Assembly (NCBI GenBank): GCA_016209205.1
Contig: JACQWQ010000044.1
Location: forward strand, 19,806 to 80,457
Direction of reading: 5' to 3'
Origin: Chloroflexota bacterium
Lineage (GTDB): Bacteria; Chloroflexota; Anaerolineae; UBA4142; SHND01
DNA length: 60,652 bases
In this document: piece by piece, positions 8,991-17,179 of the stretch
Position numbering within the stretch: the first letter of the stretch is position 1
Layout: the number at the start of each line of letters is the position of its first letter
Program-made: the position numbers and the translations under genes
Notes under the pieces: generated by a model
What the model was told of the DNA's origin: nothing
Database searches by the model: none
Seen by the model: the letters and a program-made list of their open reading frames with translations, nothing else

Positions 8991-9709
8991 TTGATCCTGA
9001 AGAACTACAGCAGCTCATTGCCAGATCGCTGGATGATTTTTATCATCGCAGAACGCAAAAGCTCGCAACTCTCAAGCTGAAACAGATTCTGCTCCGAAAA
9101 AATCCATATCTTTATAAGGCAATCGGAACTCGAAAAGCACAAGAAATTGTTGAGGGAATTCTTCAAGCATATTTGAGTTCTTCGGACGAAACGCTGTTCG
9201 GCGATGTCTTTTTTGAACCTATCGCACGCGAAGTCTCGGGCGGGACAGTTTCCCCAAGTGAAGGGGTAGATATTGCCATCGAAACGGATGATCGTTATAT
9301 CGCCATCGCGGTCAAATCGGGCCCAAATCCTTACAACGCGAGCCAAGTGAAAAAACAAAGCGAAGAATTTGCGTCCTTGCGACGACGTGTTATCAAATTG
9401 CGAAAGCAATTTGACCCCGTTCTTGGACATTGCTATGGAAAAAAACAAACGCTTCCAAACAACAGACAAAATTATCGTGATGTTTCGGGACAAAAATTTT
9501 GGCATGAGCTTACAGGGGATTCGGATTTTTATCTCAAGCTCGTACGCTTGATGGATTCAGAGGTCATAAAGCAACATCGCAAAGATTACCAAGATGATTA
9601 CGACGATGCCCTCAATCGCTATGTCCGCGAATTTACGATTGAGTTTTGCGATGAGAACGGAACTGTGGATTGGGAAAAACTCGTGAGGTTCAATAGCGGC
9701 GCTGAGTGA
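8987..9709 (+). CDS. PmeII-like type II restriction endonuclease
   Basis: A 240-residue protein partnered with the methyltransferase. A PD-(D/E)XK-like core is visible: GVDIAIETDD then IAIAVKSGPNPYNASQVKKQ at ~96-125, where Asp and the Glu/Val-Lys pair match the IKSGPN signature of the PmeII family. Family knowledge indicates site-specific cleavage of unmethylated DNA. It starts inside the methyltransferase stop (ATGA), ensuring coupled expression after protection. Base composition resembles the methyltransferase, not the flanking etf genes. Confidence 0.8.
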   Translation: MIDPEELQQLIARSLDDFYHRRTQKLATLKLKQILLRKNPYLYKAIGTRKAQEIVEGILQAYLSSSDETLFGDVFFEPIAREVSGGTVSPSEGVDIAIETDDRYIAIAVKSGPNPYNASQVKKQSEEFASLRRRVIKLRKQFDPVLGHCYGKKQTLPNNRQNYRDVSGQKFWHELTGDSDFYLKLVRLMDSEVIKQHRKDYQDDYDDALNRYVREFTIEFCDENGTVDWEKLVRFNSGAE

Positions 9710-9720
9710 AGGAGGACAGA

Positions 9721-10026
9721 GTGAAAACCTTTCTCGTATGGTATGAACGACACTATGGTGAAATGGAAGATGATTTCACCCAACAGTTTTCTGGTGAAGA
9801 TGAAACTGACGTGTTGTTTGACCTTCTTTGTGGATGGGGAATTGTTCACGCGGATGAATATGCGGAGCGCGATTTGAAATGCAAGGAGTTTCTGGAGGAA
9901 GCAGTTGGTGAGGACTGGACTATGGAAAAGTTTTATGAAAAGCATATTGAACTCTGGTCAGGTCAAGACATGTGTTTTCAAATTTATGATATTCGCGAAG
10001 GAGAAATCAAATACCTCTACAAGTGA
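9721..10026 (+). CDS. Small acidic protein of the restriction-modification block, unrecognised
   Basis: A 101-residue acidic protein (VKTFLVWYERHYGEMEDDF) rich in Asp, Glu and aromatic residues with no known motif; it starts 11 bp after the nuclease. GTG at 9721 is preceded by GGAGG at 9711; a GTG at 9706 would overlap the nuclease stop. Its tight coupling suggests an accessory or DNA-mimic-like role, but only its charge supports that. It could equally be an unrelated passenger. Confidence 0.7.
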   Translation: MKTFLVWYERHYGEMEDDFTQQFSGEDETDVLFDLLCGWGIVHADEYAERDLKCKEFLEEAVGEDWTMEKFYEKHIELWSGQDMCFQIYDIREGEIKYLYK

Positions 10027-10055
10027 TTGAATTTGCGATTTAACCTCCCGCAAAC

Positions 10056-10092
10056 TAAAACGCGTTCCCGATTTTCGCAGGAACGCGTTTTG
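10056..10092. terminator. Terminator between the restriction-modification block and etfA
   Basis: AAAACGCGTTCC / GGAACGCGTTTT stem with a CGATTTTCGCA loop and A/T tracts on both sides; it can serve the plus-strand restriction-modification operon and the minus-strand etf operon. Confidence 0.88.
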
Positions 10093-10161
10093 CTTTGTAG
10101 GACATGGCCGATGCGAACAGAAAACTTGGATTCGCGCAGATTTGCGCAGATTCGCGGTTTC

Positions 10162-11154
10162 TTACCCCCGCCTTTTCCGCATCTCCGCGCTAATCGCCGG
10201 CACCACCTGGTGCAAATCGCCGATCACCGCGTAATCGGCTTTGTACATGATGGACGCGTCGGGGTCGGTGTTGATGGCGAGGATGTGTTTTGCGCCTTTC
10301 GCGCCGACCAGATGTTGAATCGCGCCGCTGACGCCGCACGAGATGTACAGTTCCGGTTGAATGCGATTGCCCGTTTGTCCGATTTGGTCGGCGTGCGGAC
10401 GCCAGCCGAGTCCGGTGACGACGCGCGAACCGCCCACCGCACCGCCGAGCAAATCCGCGAGCTCTTCCAGAATTTTGAAACCTTCCGCGCTGCCCACACC
10501 GCGCCCGCCGCCGACGACCACGCGCGCTTCGCCGAGCGACACTTTGCCTGAAGAGGTTTCGACGCGCGAGATGATGCGCGTGCGTAAATCATTTTCAGAC
10601 AACGTAGTAACGAATTTATTCGTTCCCACGGTTTGCGCGACGAATGAATTCGTCACTACGGGGATGGAATTGGGAGCAACGGTGAGTAACTTGGTCGCAC
10701 CTTTGAGCTTGGCTTGTTCGAACAAGCTGCCGCCCCAGCGTTGACGCGTCACGATGTACGCGTCGCCGGCTTGCACCTCGATGCAGTTGGCTGCCATCGG
10801 CAAATTGGTTTTCGCCGCGACGTGCGCCATGATTTCGTTGCCGCGCTCGCTGCCCGCCGCGAGCACCGCAGCGGGTTTTTGCGCGTGGATGATTTCGACG
10901 ATGCTTTGGGCGTACGCGGCGGGCGCGTATTCGACGGCTGTATTCCCAGCCGATAGCGCTTCACTTGACGCAACGTGCAGTGTGCGTACGCCGAACGCGC
11001 CGAGGCGTTCCACCAGTTCATCTGCCGCGCTGCCGATGGTGATGGCGTGCAGCGGCGCGTTGGTCTGCTCCGCGAGTTGCCGCGCGAGCGTCAGCGCTTC
11101 AAACGATGCTTCGTTGACTTTTTCTCTATCTTGTTCGATATATGTGAGAATCAT
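10162..11154 (-). CDS. etfA: Electron transfer flavoprotein alpha subunit
   Basis: A 330-residue ETF-alpha. Domain I spans ~1-160; domain II carries the FAD site: GGGRGVGSAEGF, GSRVVTGLGWRPHADQIGQT, then AINTDPDASIMYKADYAVIGD. It takes electrons from flavin dehydrogenases and passes them to an ETF:quinone oxidoreductase. It is the last gene of the operon dehydrogenase-etfB-etfA, so its likely donor is the flavoprotein at 12096-14645. Residues ~165-184, in the linker between the domains, are encoded by a 57-bp palindromic repeat inserted in frame. Its 3' end is duplicated twice to the left. Confidence 0.95.
   Translation of the reverse strand: MILTYIEQDREKVNEASFEALTLARQLAEQTNAPLHAITIGSAADELVERLGAFGVRTLHVASSEALSAGNTAVEYAPAAYAQSIVEIIHAQKPAAVLAAGSERGNEIMAHVAAKTNLPMAANCIEVQAGDAYIVTRQRWGGSLFEQAKLKGATKLLTVAPNSIPVVTNSFVAQTVGTNKFVTTLSENDLRTRIISRVETSSGKVSLGEARVVVGGGRGVGSAEGFKILEELADLLGGAVGGSRVVTGLGWRPHADQIGQTGNRIQPELYISCGVSGAIQHLVGAKGAKHILAINTDPDASIMYKADYAVIGDLHQVVPAISAEMRKRRG
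10604..10660. repeat. 57-bp GTAGTAACG palindromic element inside etfA
   Basis: The element has outer inverted ends GTAGTAACG / CGTCACTAC and inner palindromes CGAATTTATTCG and CGAATGAATTCG. Its left 20 bases match positions 131-150 exactly, and a relative with the same outer ends (GTAGTGACG / CGTTACTAC) is at 39292-39356. It is exactly 19 codons long and keeps the etfA frame open. Confidence 0.8.
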
Positions 11155-11161
11155 TTCTTAG

Positions 11162-11262
11162 CAACCGCGAATCTCCACGAATCTTCGCGAATCAAGAAAC
11201 AAAATTCGCGTAGATTCGTCGCGCGAAGTTCGCGCAAAGATTCGGTGCGTCGGTTACGACGC
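11162..11262. repeat. CGCGAATCT-word repeat between etfA and etfB
   Basis: A block of degenerate inverted words (AACCGCGAATCTCCACGAAT, TTCGCGAATC, ATTCGCGTAGATTCG). Relatives occur at about 10125-10160 and 50753-50845. It separates etfB from etfA by 112 bp within one operon. Confidence 0.75.
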
Positions 11263-11266
11263 GAGT

Positions 11267-12022
11267 TCATAACAGACCAAGCCGCTCCAACAAATCCACA
11301 ACCTTGGGCGCGGCTTCTGCCCCTTTGCCGAGGATCTCCACTTGATGCGCTTCTTCGGGCGGCGTCATCAATTTTATTTTTTCCAAGCCGCCGTCTTGCC
11401 ACGCGGGCTGTGAGGTCGCAATGGGTTTCTTTTTCGCTTTCAAACGTCCGGGCAGCGAGGGGTAACGCGGCAAGTTGATGCCTTCTTTGACCGTGATGAC
11501 CGCAGGCATGAGCACCTCGAAAATTTCCCAGCCGCCCGGCACCTCACGTTTCGCCGTGACCTTGTTGCCGTTCACTGCAAGCTCTTTGATGCCCGTAACA
11601 CACGGATAACCGAACGCATACGCCACGCGCACGCCGACTTGGAAATCGCCCGTGTCCGCCGCTTCATTCCCAAACAACAGCACATCGTAATTTGTCCCAT
11701 CGCCGCGAATCGCATTCACAATTGCGTTCGTCGTCGCGATAGGGTCAAACTCGCGCCCGTCGGTTTCGAGATGGATCGCGCGCTCGACGCCGATGGACAT
11801 CGCGTCGCGCAATTGTTCCGTCGCCCCATTTGGACCGAGCGTGAGCACCGTCGCCGCGCCGCCGTGTTTTTCCACGAGGCGCACGGCTTCTTCCACCGCG
11901 CATTCTTCGTGTGGGCTGATGGTGAATCCCAACATGCGCGCGTCAATTTCTTGCGCGTCGGGTGTGAGTGTAATTTTTCCGCCGGTCGCCGGAACGCGTT
12001 TGATGCAGACGAGGATGTTCAT
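11267..12022 (-). CDS. etfB: Electron transfer flavoprotein beta subunit
   Basis: A 251-residue ETF-beta: MNILVCIKRVPATGGKI at the start, the AMP-binding segment VLLFGNEAADTGDFQVGVRVA near 135-155, and the C-terminal region VITVKEGINLPRYPSLPGRLKAKKKP. It forms the AMP-containing partner of EtfA. It lies between the flavoprotein dehydrogenase and etfA on the same strand. Length and motifs are complete. Confidence 0.95.
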   Translation of the reverse strand: MNILVCIKRVPATGGKITLTPDAQEIDARMLGFTISPHEECAVEEAVRLVEKHGGAATVLTLGPNGATEQLRDAMSIGVERAIHLETDGREFDPIATTNAIVNAIRGDGTNYDVLLFGNEAADTGDFQVGVRVAYAFGYPCVTGIKELAVNGNKVTAKREVPGGWEIFEVLMPAVITVKEGINLPRYPSLPGRLKAKKKPIATSQPAWQDGGLEKIKLMTPPEEAHQVEILGKGAEAAPKVVDLLERLGLL

Positions 12023-12025
12023 TAT

Positions 12026-12101
12026 TTGGAAGTTGGAGGGTAGAAGTTAGAAGTTGGATTCCAACATCCAACCTCCAACTTCTAACTTCTAATTTCTAAC
12101 C
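12026..12101. repeat. Inverted repeat built of TTGGAAG/AGAAGTTAG words
   Basis: The left arm is made of words such as AGTTGGAGGG and TAGAAGTTAG, the right arm of their complements (CCAACCTCCAACTTCTAACT); together they can fold into a stem of ~30 bp. It fills the gap between etfB and the dehydrogenase gene and supplies the dehydrogenase stop codon. Confidence 0.85.
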
Positions 12102-14645
12102 TTTGATTCGCTTGTTTTCCGGGTCCAGCAGCGGTGTCGCACCTACTGCCGCGACGGTGACGGGATACTGCTCGCCGAAATACTCGACCTTGAGTTTCGT
12201 CCCGACCTTGGCGTATGCGGGCGGCAGGTAGCTCATCAGAATATATTTGCCGAGCGTGGGACCCGCGCCCGCGCTGGTGACGTACGAACGTCGCCCGCGC
12301 GCGTCCTCAATCGGTCCGCCGTCCAATGTGAGAATCGGCTCGCGTCCTTGCATGAAACGTTTGATGCCCGAGGCGGAAGTGTTGTCGTCTACCGTGAGCG
12401 AGCACAACAACGCGGCGGGCGGATTCGCGCGTTGTTTCATGTACGCTGCTTTGCCAATAAAATCCTGTTCCTTGACCTTGGCGCGCGCCATGCCCGCTTC
12501 GACGAGATTGTATTCTTGTTCGAGTTCCGCGCCGTACAGGCGATAACTTTTTTCCAAACGCCCGGTCACCGCATACACGCCGATGCCGACGGGCGCGATG
12601 CCGAATTTTTGTCCGGCTTCCCGCACCATGTCCCACAAACGCGCGCCCTGCTCGAACGGCACGTACAATTCCCAACCGAGCTCGCCGACGTACGAAATGC
12701 GCGACGCGAGCACGTTTACCGTGCCGAAATCAACCCACTGGCAAGTGGCGAACGGAAATGCTTTATCGGAAAAATCGGCTTCTGTAATGGACTGCAATAC
12801 CTCGCGCGCTTTCGGACCCCACACGCCGAGCGTGGACCACGCGGACGTGACATCGGTCAGCGTCACGGGTCCTTCGCCGTGCTCAGGACCGGCGGGCAAA
12901 TGATCTATCAACCACTTTTTGTCGCGCGCGCCGTCGAATGCGCCGGTGACGACGCGGAAATAATTTTCGCCGAGCCGCATGATGGTGAGGTCGGCTTTGA
13001 TGCCGCCGTGCGCGTTGAGGAAATTCGTGTACGTCACACGCCCAATCGGCGTATCCATTTGATTGACCGCCATCTTTTGGATGAAATCCAACGCGCCCGC
13101 GCCTTGAACATCGAAAATCGCAAACGCGGACAAATCCACCATGCCGACGCGTTCGCGCATTGCGAGATGTTCCGCGTTGATGATGGGCGACCACCAGCGC
13201 GCGTCCCATTCCGCGTCGCGTTTGCCCACGCGGTCGCCGAATTCGTCCAACAGTTTCGCGTTCGATTCGTACCATGTCGGGCGTTCCCAACCCATCGCTT
13301 CGTAAAACACCGCGCCGAGCACTTTTTCGCGTTCATAGTACGGCGACAGCCGTACGTTGCGATTCGAGTTCCACTGTTCGCGCGGGTGAACGATGCCGTA
13401 GGTTTTGTTGAACCCTTCCGCGCTGCGCGCTTTGACGTGCGTTTTCGTTTTTTGGTGCGGATAAAAACGCGCAATATCGGAACCGCTCGGATCAATTTCG
13501 GGATTGCCGTCGGTCATCCATTCTGCCACCGCGCGCGCAATGCCCGGCGCTTCTTTGATCCAAATCGCCGCGACCGACCACAATCCTTTCACTTCGGGTG
13601 TTTCGCCAAGGACCGGGAACCCGTCCGGCGTAAGCGAAAGCAGACCGTTGATCGCATAACGAATGCCGACTTGTTCGTTGCCGAGAATGTCGGGAATGAG
13701 TTCGAGTGCCTGTTCCAATTGCGGATCGAAATCTTCTTTCGTGAACGGCGCTTCGGTGGGCGACAATGCCGCTTTTTCAATCGAAGGCACGTCGTCGGGT
13801 TCCCACAAAATCGGACGATGCGCGTACGAGCCAACTTCCATGTCGCTGCCGTGTTGGCGTTCGTACATGTTCGTATCCATATCGCGAATGATCGGATACT
13901 TGATTTCGCCGACCGTGTCCATCAACTGCGGCACCGGACCAACGGAAATCATTTGATGCACTGCGGGTGTGAGCGGGATGTACGCCCCCGCCATGCGCGC
14001 GAGGCGCGGGCTCCACAGACCACAGGTGATAATAACAATTTCTGCTTGAATGGCGCCTTTGGTCGTTTCCACGGCGCGTATGCGTTTGCCCGAGCCGGGG
14101 GTCGGCTCAACCTGCATGCCCGTGATTTCGGTGTTTGGGAATACTTGGAGCGCGCCCATGGTTTGCGCCGCTTCGCGCATGAGCGTGCCGCCGCGCAGCG
14201 AGTCCACGGTGCCGATGCCTTCGGTATAGAAACCGCTGAGAATAATTTTCTCGTTGATGAACGGCACGAGCTGTTTCACTTCGGCGGGCGAGATGAGGTG
14301 CATGCCCTCGATACCCCATGATTTGCCCGAGGTGATGCGGCGCTTTAATTCTTCGACGCGTTCGGGTGTGCGCGAGACTTCGATGCCGCCGCTTGTGGTA
14401 AAGACGCCGAGTTCTTTGTACTGCTTGACACTGTCGAGCGTGAACTTGGTCATTTCTTTGGAATGGTCTACCAAATAAATGAAGTTGGACGCGTGTCCGG
14501 TGGAGCCGCCGGGATTGGGCAGCGGACCTTTGTCGAGCAATACGATGTCTCTCCAGCCAAGTTTGGCGAGATGATAGACCATGCTGTTGCCGACGATGCC
14601 TGCGCCGATGACGACGACGTGCGCGTGCGAAGGAAAATTATTCAT
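12096..14645 (-). CDS. Dimethylglycine/sarcosine dehydrogenase-like flavoprotein with GcvT domain
   Basis: An 849-residue two-part enzyme. Residues ~8-385 are a DAO-type FAD oxidoreductase (VVVIGAGIVGNSMVYHLAKLG, then GSTGHAS, the site of covalent FAD attachment in this family); a linker follows, and ~430-849 form an aminomethyltransferase (GcvT) fold (GMVDLSAFAIFDVQG, ISYVGELGWELYVP). Family members demethylate dimethylglycine or sarcosine, pass electrons to ETF and form methylene-tetrahydrofolate. The downstream etfBA genes give the acceptor. ATG at 14645 with AGAGGAG upstream is preferred over an in-frame extension. Which N-methyl amine it uses cannot be read from sequence. Confidence 0.88.
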   Translation of the reverse strand: MNNFPSHAHVVVIGAGIVGNSMVYHLAKLGWRDIVLLDKGPLPNPGGSTGHASNFIYLVDHSKEMTKFTLDSVKQYKELGVFTTSGGIEVSRTPERVEELKRRITSGKSWGIEGMHLISPAEVKQLVPFINEKIILSGFYTEGIGTVDSLRGGTLMREAAQTMGALQVFPNTEITGMQVEPTPGSGKRIRAVETTKGAIQAEIVIITCGLWSPRLARMAGAYIPLTPAVHQMISVGPVPQLMDTVGEIKYPIIRDMDTNMYERQHGSDMEVGSYAHRPILWEPDDVPSIEKAALSPTEAPFTKEDFDPQLEQALELIPDILGNEQVGIRYAINGLLSLTPDGFPVLGETPEVKGLWSVAAIWIKEAPGIARAVAEWMTDGNPEIDPSGSDIARFYPHQKTKTHVKARSAEGFNKTYGIVHPREQWNSNRNVRLSPYYEREKVLGAVFYEAMGWERPTWYESNAKLLDEFGDRVGKRDAEWDARWWSPIINAEHLAMRERVGMVDLSAFAIFDVQGAGALDFIQKMAVNQMDTPIGRVTYTNFLNAHGGIKADLTIMRLGENYFRVVTGAFDGARDKKWLIDHLPAGPEHGEGPVTLTDVTSAWSTLGVWGPKAREVLQSITEADFSDKAFPFATCQWVDFGTVNVLASRISYVGELGWELYVPFEQGARLWDMVREAGQKFGIAPVGIGVYAVTGRLEKSYRLYGAELEQEYNLVEAGMARAKVKEQDFIGKAAYMKQRANPPAALLCSLTVDDNTSASGIKRFMQGREPILTLDGGPIEDARGRRSYVTSAGAGPTLGKYILMSYLPPAYAKVGTKLKVEYFGEQYPVTVAAVGATPLLDPENKRIKG

Positions 14646-15279
14646 ACGCTCCTCTGAAAATGTGACGGGTGACGAGTGACGGGGAAACCCAGCCGCGTCA
14701 CTTTTCATCCGCACTGCTGATGCGCCGCAAGGCGCACGGGGAACTCCCTTGTCGAGAAATGGGTCTAGTGCTTAATATAATCACTATTCGTTCAAATCGC
14801 AACGCCGAATCCTCTCCGCAGTTTGGAAAACTATTACTTCAACTTGTGAAATTGCGTGACGGAGTTCGTCGGCGAAATCTCGCTTTCGCCCGCACACTGA
14901 GATTTCGCCGATCAACTGCATCGGAGCATCCGCTGCTCAGAAACTTCCAGCGCACCGATTGAGTTATCGGACGGAAAACGCGAATTGTCACGCAGTTCGT
15001 GACGACGAATCTTGACGAATCCCAAAAGATGTTCGCGTAGAACCTGTCCCGAAGCACTGAGGGATTGGTTTAGCGCTCGCGCATGATGAGCATCTCGGAA
15101 TGACAATTCACCGGACTTTGCAAAAGCCGTGTTGAACGCTGGGCTGCGCTTGACAAGCGCGCGCGGCTCTGCTACAGTGCGCGTCAGTTACCTAAGCGTT
15201 TGTAGAGACCCAAGGGGTTTTGAAGCAGATGCCAAGAGAGAACGCCTGCGCGTAAAAACCCCTTGGGTCTTGCACAATC
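14646..15279. other. Gene-free region with repeats
   Basis: No convincing gene. Near 14655-14690 there are short GTGACGG words just upstream of the flavoprotein gene, so its promoter should lie to their right. From ~14846 to 15115 there is a mosaic of the TCATTTCGAG/GAAATCTC repeat family, including a stretch (CATCCGCTGCTCAGAAACTT) shared with the block near 19830. At 15206-15270 lies a GACCCAAGGGGTTTT hairpin like that at 7968. Confidence 0.75.
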
Positions 15280-15645
15280 ATGTCCAAAGCCAAGACCAAA
15301 ACCAAAGACGACTTGCTCCAGGACCTGAGCGAGAAACAACTTGCGGAACTGCACGCGATTGATGAACGCTTGAACACCGCGCTGCTCGAACGCCGCGCGG
15401 GACGTGATGTGGAAACCGCCGCGCCCGCGCATATAGAAGCGCAAATCGGCTCGATCACATTTCGTTACGAGACGGTTCGCTGCAGCAAACAAAATTGTTC
15501 GCGCTGTCCGCATGGTCCCTACTGGTACGCCTATTGGAAAGAAAACGGACGCACGCACTCGCGCTATATCGGTCGCACCCTGCCCGCCGCCGCGCGTCAA
15601 TCGTACGACGAAAAACGCCAAGCGCGCTTGGAAAAACGCGAATAG
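15280..15645 (+). CDS. Small DUF6788-like Cys-rich protein
   Basis: A 121-residue basic protein. A Lys-rich N-terminus and a helical segment precede the motif RCSKQNCSRCPHGPYWYAYW (~67-86), followed by RYIGRTLPAA; this CxxxxCxxC..HGPYWY pattern is the hallmark of the DUF6788 family, likely a small zinc-binding or nucleic-acid-binding domain often found near mobile elements. Function is unknown. It starts ten bases after a palindromic hairpin element. Confidence 0.7.
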   Translation: MSKAKTKTKDDLLQDLSEKQLAELHAIDERLNTALLERRAGRDVETAAPAHIEAQIGSITFRYETVRCSKQNCSRCPHGPYWYAYWKENGRTHSRYIGRTLPAAARQSYDEKRQARLEKRE

Positions 15646-15649
15646 CGGA

Positions 15650-15836
15650 TGGCAGATGGAGAGATGGAGTGATCGAGTGATGGAGTGACTCTCTCACTCT
15701 CTCCATCTCTCCATCTCTCCATCTCTCCATCTCTCCATCTCTCTATCTCTCTATCTCTCTATCTCTCTATCTCTCTATCTCTCTATCTCTCTATCTCTCT
15801 ATCTCTCTATCTCTCTATCTCTCATCTCGAATCTCT
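15650..15836. repeat. GGAGAGAT / ATCTCTCC tandem-word inverted repeat
   Basis: A GATGGAGAGATGGAGTGA array is immediately followed by a ~130-bp array of CTCTCCAT then CTATCTCT words. The left and right words are complementary, so the beginning can fold as a hairpin. A similar pattern lies at 59722-59840. It ends two bases before the next start codon, replacing any normal ribosome-binding site. Confidence 0.9.
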
Positions 15837-15837
15837 C

Positions 15838-17049
15838 ATGTCACTCCTCTCCAAACTCATCACCGGCATTCTCGTGCTGACCCTCCTCGGCGGCATCGTG
15901 CTGGTCGGCGTGCTCGGATGGCTCACGTTGAACCCCCCCCCCTCACCCCTCCCCTCCATCGTGTTCACCTCGGTCGAGGTCGGCGACATTGTGACGCTGG
16001 CAGTGACGACGCGCGGCGAACGCGTGACGCGCGCGGAATTGTGGGCTGGCGCAAATATGGTCGCGCGTGAAGTGAATCCGAATCCCGCGCTCTCGAATCC
16101 GTGGGTCGTCGCGTGGCAGTGGCAGCCGCCCGCGCCCGGCGTCTATCCGCTCGTCGCGCGCGCGTACGACGAAGCAGGCAATTACGGCGCGTCCGCGTTG
16201 TTCAGCGTCGTCATTCCGCCAAAACAAAAATTATTGTTCAGTTCCAATCGCGACGGCGGACACGCGCTGTACGAAATCGAAACCGCGACGCGCGCCACCG
16301 GTTTGTGGCAGCCGCCCGCGAGTCAGAATCGCCAGCCCGCGGTTGCGCCGGACAAACGCGTCGTCTTTGCCTCGAATCAAAACAACGCGTGGCAGCTCGT
16401 CACGCGCACGCTGGACAATCCGACGTTGACCATTTTGACGCCGAATCTGAAAACCGCGCAGCGTCCCGTGTGGTCCGCCGATGGCGCGCACATCGGCTTT
16501 GAAGTGACCGATGCGAACGGTGCGACGAATTTGGTGGTGATGGACGCGGACGGAAAAAATCAACGCCCGCTGACCAACACGGACACGTACGACGGCCAAG
16601 CATCCTTTCATCCCGCGGGCGATTTGCTCGCGTTCACCGCGCGGCAGGGCAACCAATCCGATATTTACACGATCGCGCTGGCAAATGGACAGTTGACGCG
16701 CTTGACGACCGATGCCGCGCAAGATGCCATGCCCGCGTGGTCGCCCGACGGCGCGCGCATCGCGTTCGTCTCGAACCGCAGCGGCATCGCGCAAATTTGG
16801 GTGATGAACGCGGACGGGTCGGCGGCGCAGCAATTGACCAACATCCCCAGCGGCGCGGAACAACCGAAATGGTCGCCCGACGGCAGTTGGCTCGCGTTTG
16901 TCGCCTACACCGGCGCGGGCGAAGGCAACGACCGTCGCGAATTGTATTTGCTCTATGCGCCCGCGTTCGCGACCAAAGAAGACGAACGCGGCATGATTCG
17001 TCTGACGCAAAACGACAAGGACGATACGGAACCGGCGTGGACGCCGTAA
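15838..17049 (+). CDS. Membrane-anchored PD40/TolB-like beta-propeller protein
   Basis: A 403-residue protein with an N-terminal membrane anchor (LITGILVLTLLGGIVLVGVL), a Pro-rich linker encoded across a C10 tract, an Ig-like segment (~40-130), and a C-terminal propeller with repeats of the form DAMPAWSPDGARIAFVSNRS and EQPKWSPDGSWLAFVA. Such propellers act in protein-protein interaction outside the membrane. The open frame extends 51 codons upstream through microsatellite sequence that would encode Ser-Leu repeats; ATG at 15838 is the sensible start. No specific partner is evident. Confidence 0.85.
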   Translation: MSLLSKLITGILVLTLLGGIVLVGVLGWLTLNPPPSPLPSIVFTSVEVGDIVTLAVTTRGERVTRAELWAGANMVAREVNPNPALSNPWVVAWQWQPPAPGVYPLVARAYDEAGNYGASALFSVVIPPKQKLLFSSNRDGGHALYEIETATRATGLWQPPASQNRQPAVAPDKRVVFASNQNNAWQLVTRTLDNPTLTILTPNLKTAQRPVWSADGAHIGFEVTDANGATNLVVMDADGKNQRPLTNTDTYDGQASFHPAGDLLAFTARQGNQSDIYTIALANGQLTRLTTDAAQDAMPAWSPDGARIAFVSNRSGIAQIWVMNADGSAAQQLTNIPSGAEQPKWSPDGSWLAFVAYTGAGEGNDRRELYLLYAPAFATKEDERGMIRLTQNDKDDTEPAWTP

Positions 17050-17179
17050 TGCGGGTTCATGCATCGCCATCGTCGCGCACGCGGGGAACAAAGCCGATGG
17101 GCAGGGCGTCTCGTGACTACTGCTCATCCTCTCGAAAATAGCCCATCGAATGTCGCCGCGATGAGTTTGGAGGTGAAAG

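Noticed and set aside
12348..14321. A 657-codon plus-strand open frame opposite the demethylase gene
   Set aside because: Arg/His-rich translation with no family signature; it is an antisense shadow of the flavoprotein gene in high-GC DNA.
15685..15837. 51 extra N-terminal codons (Ser-Leu repeats) on the PD40 protein
   Set aside because: They are the translation of an intergenic CTCTCCAT microsatellite; the ATG at 15838 opens directly into a membrane anchor.
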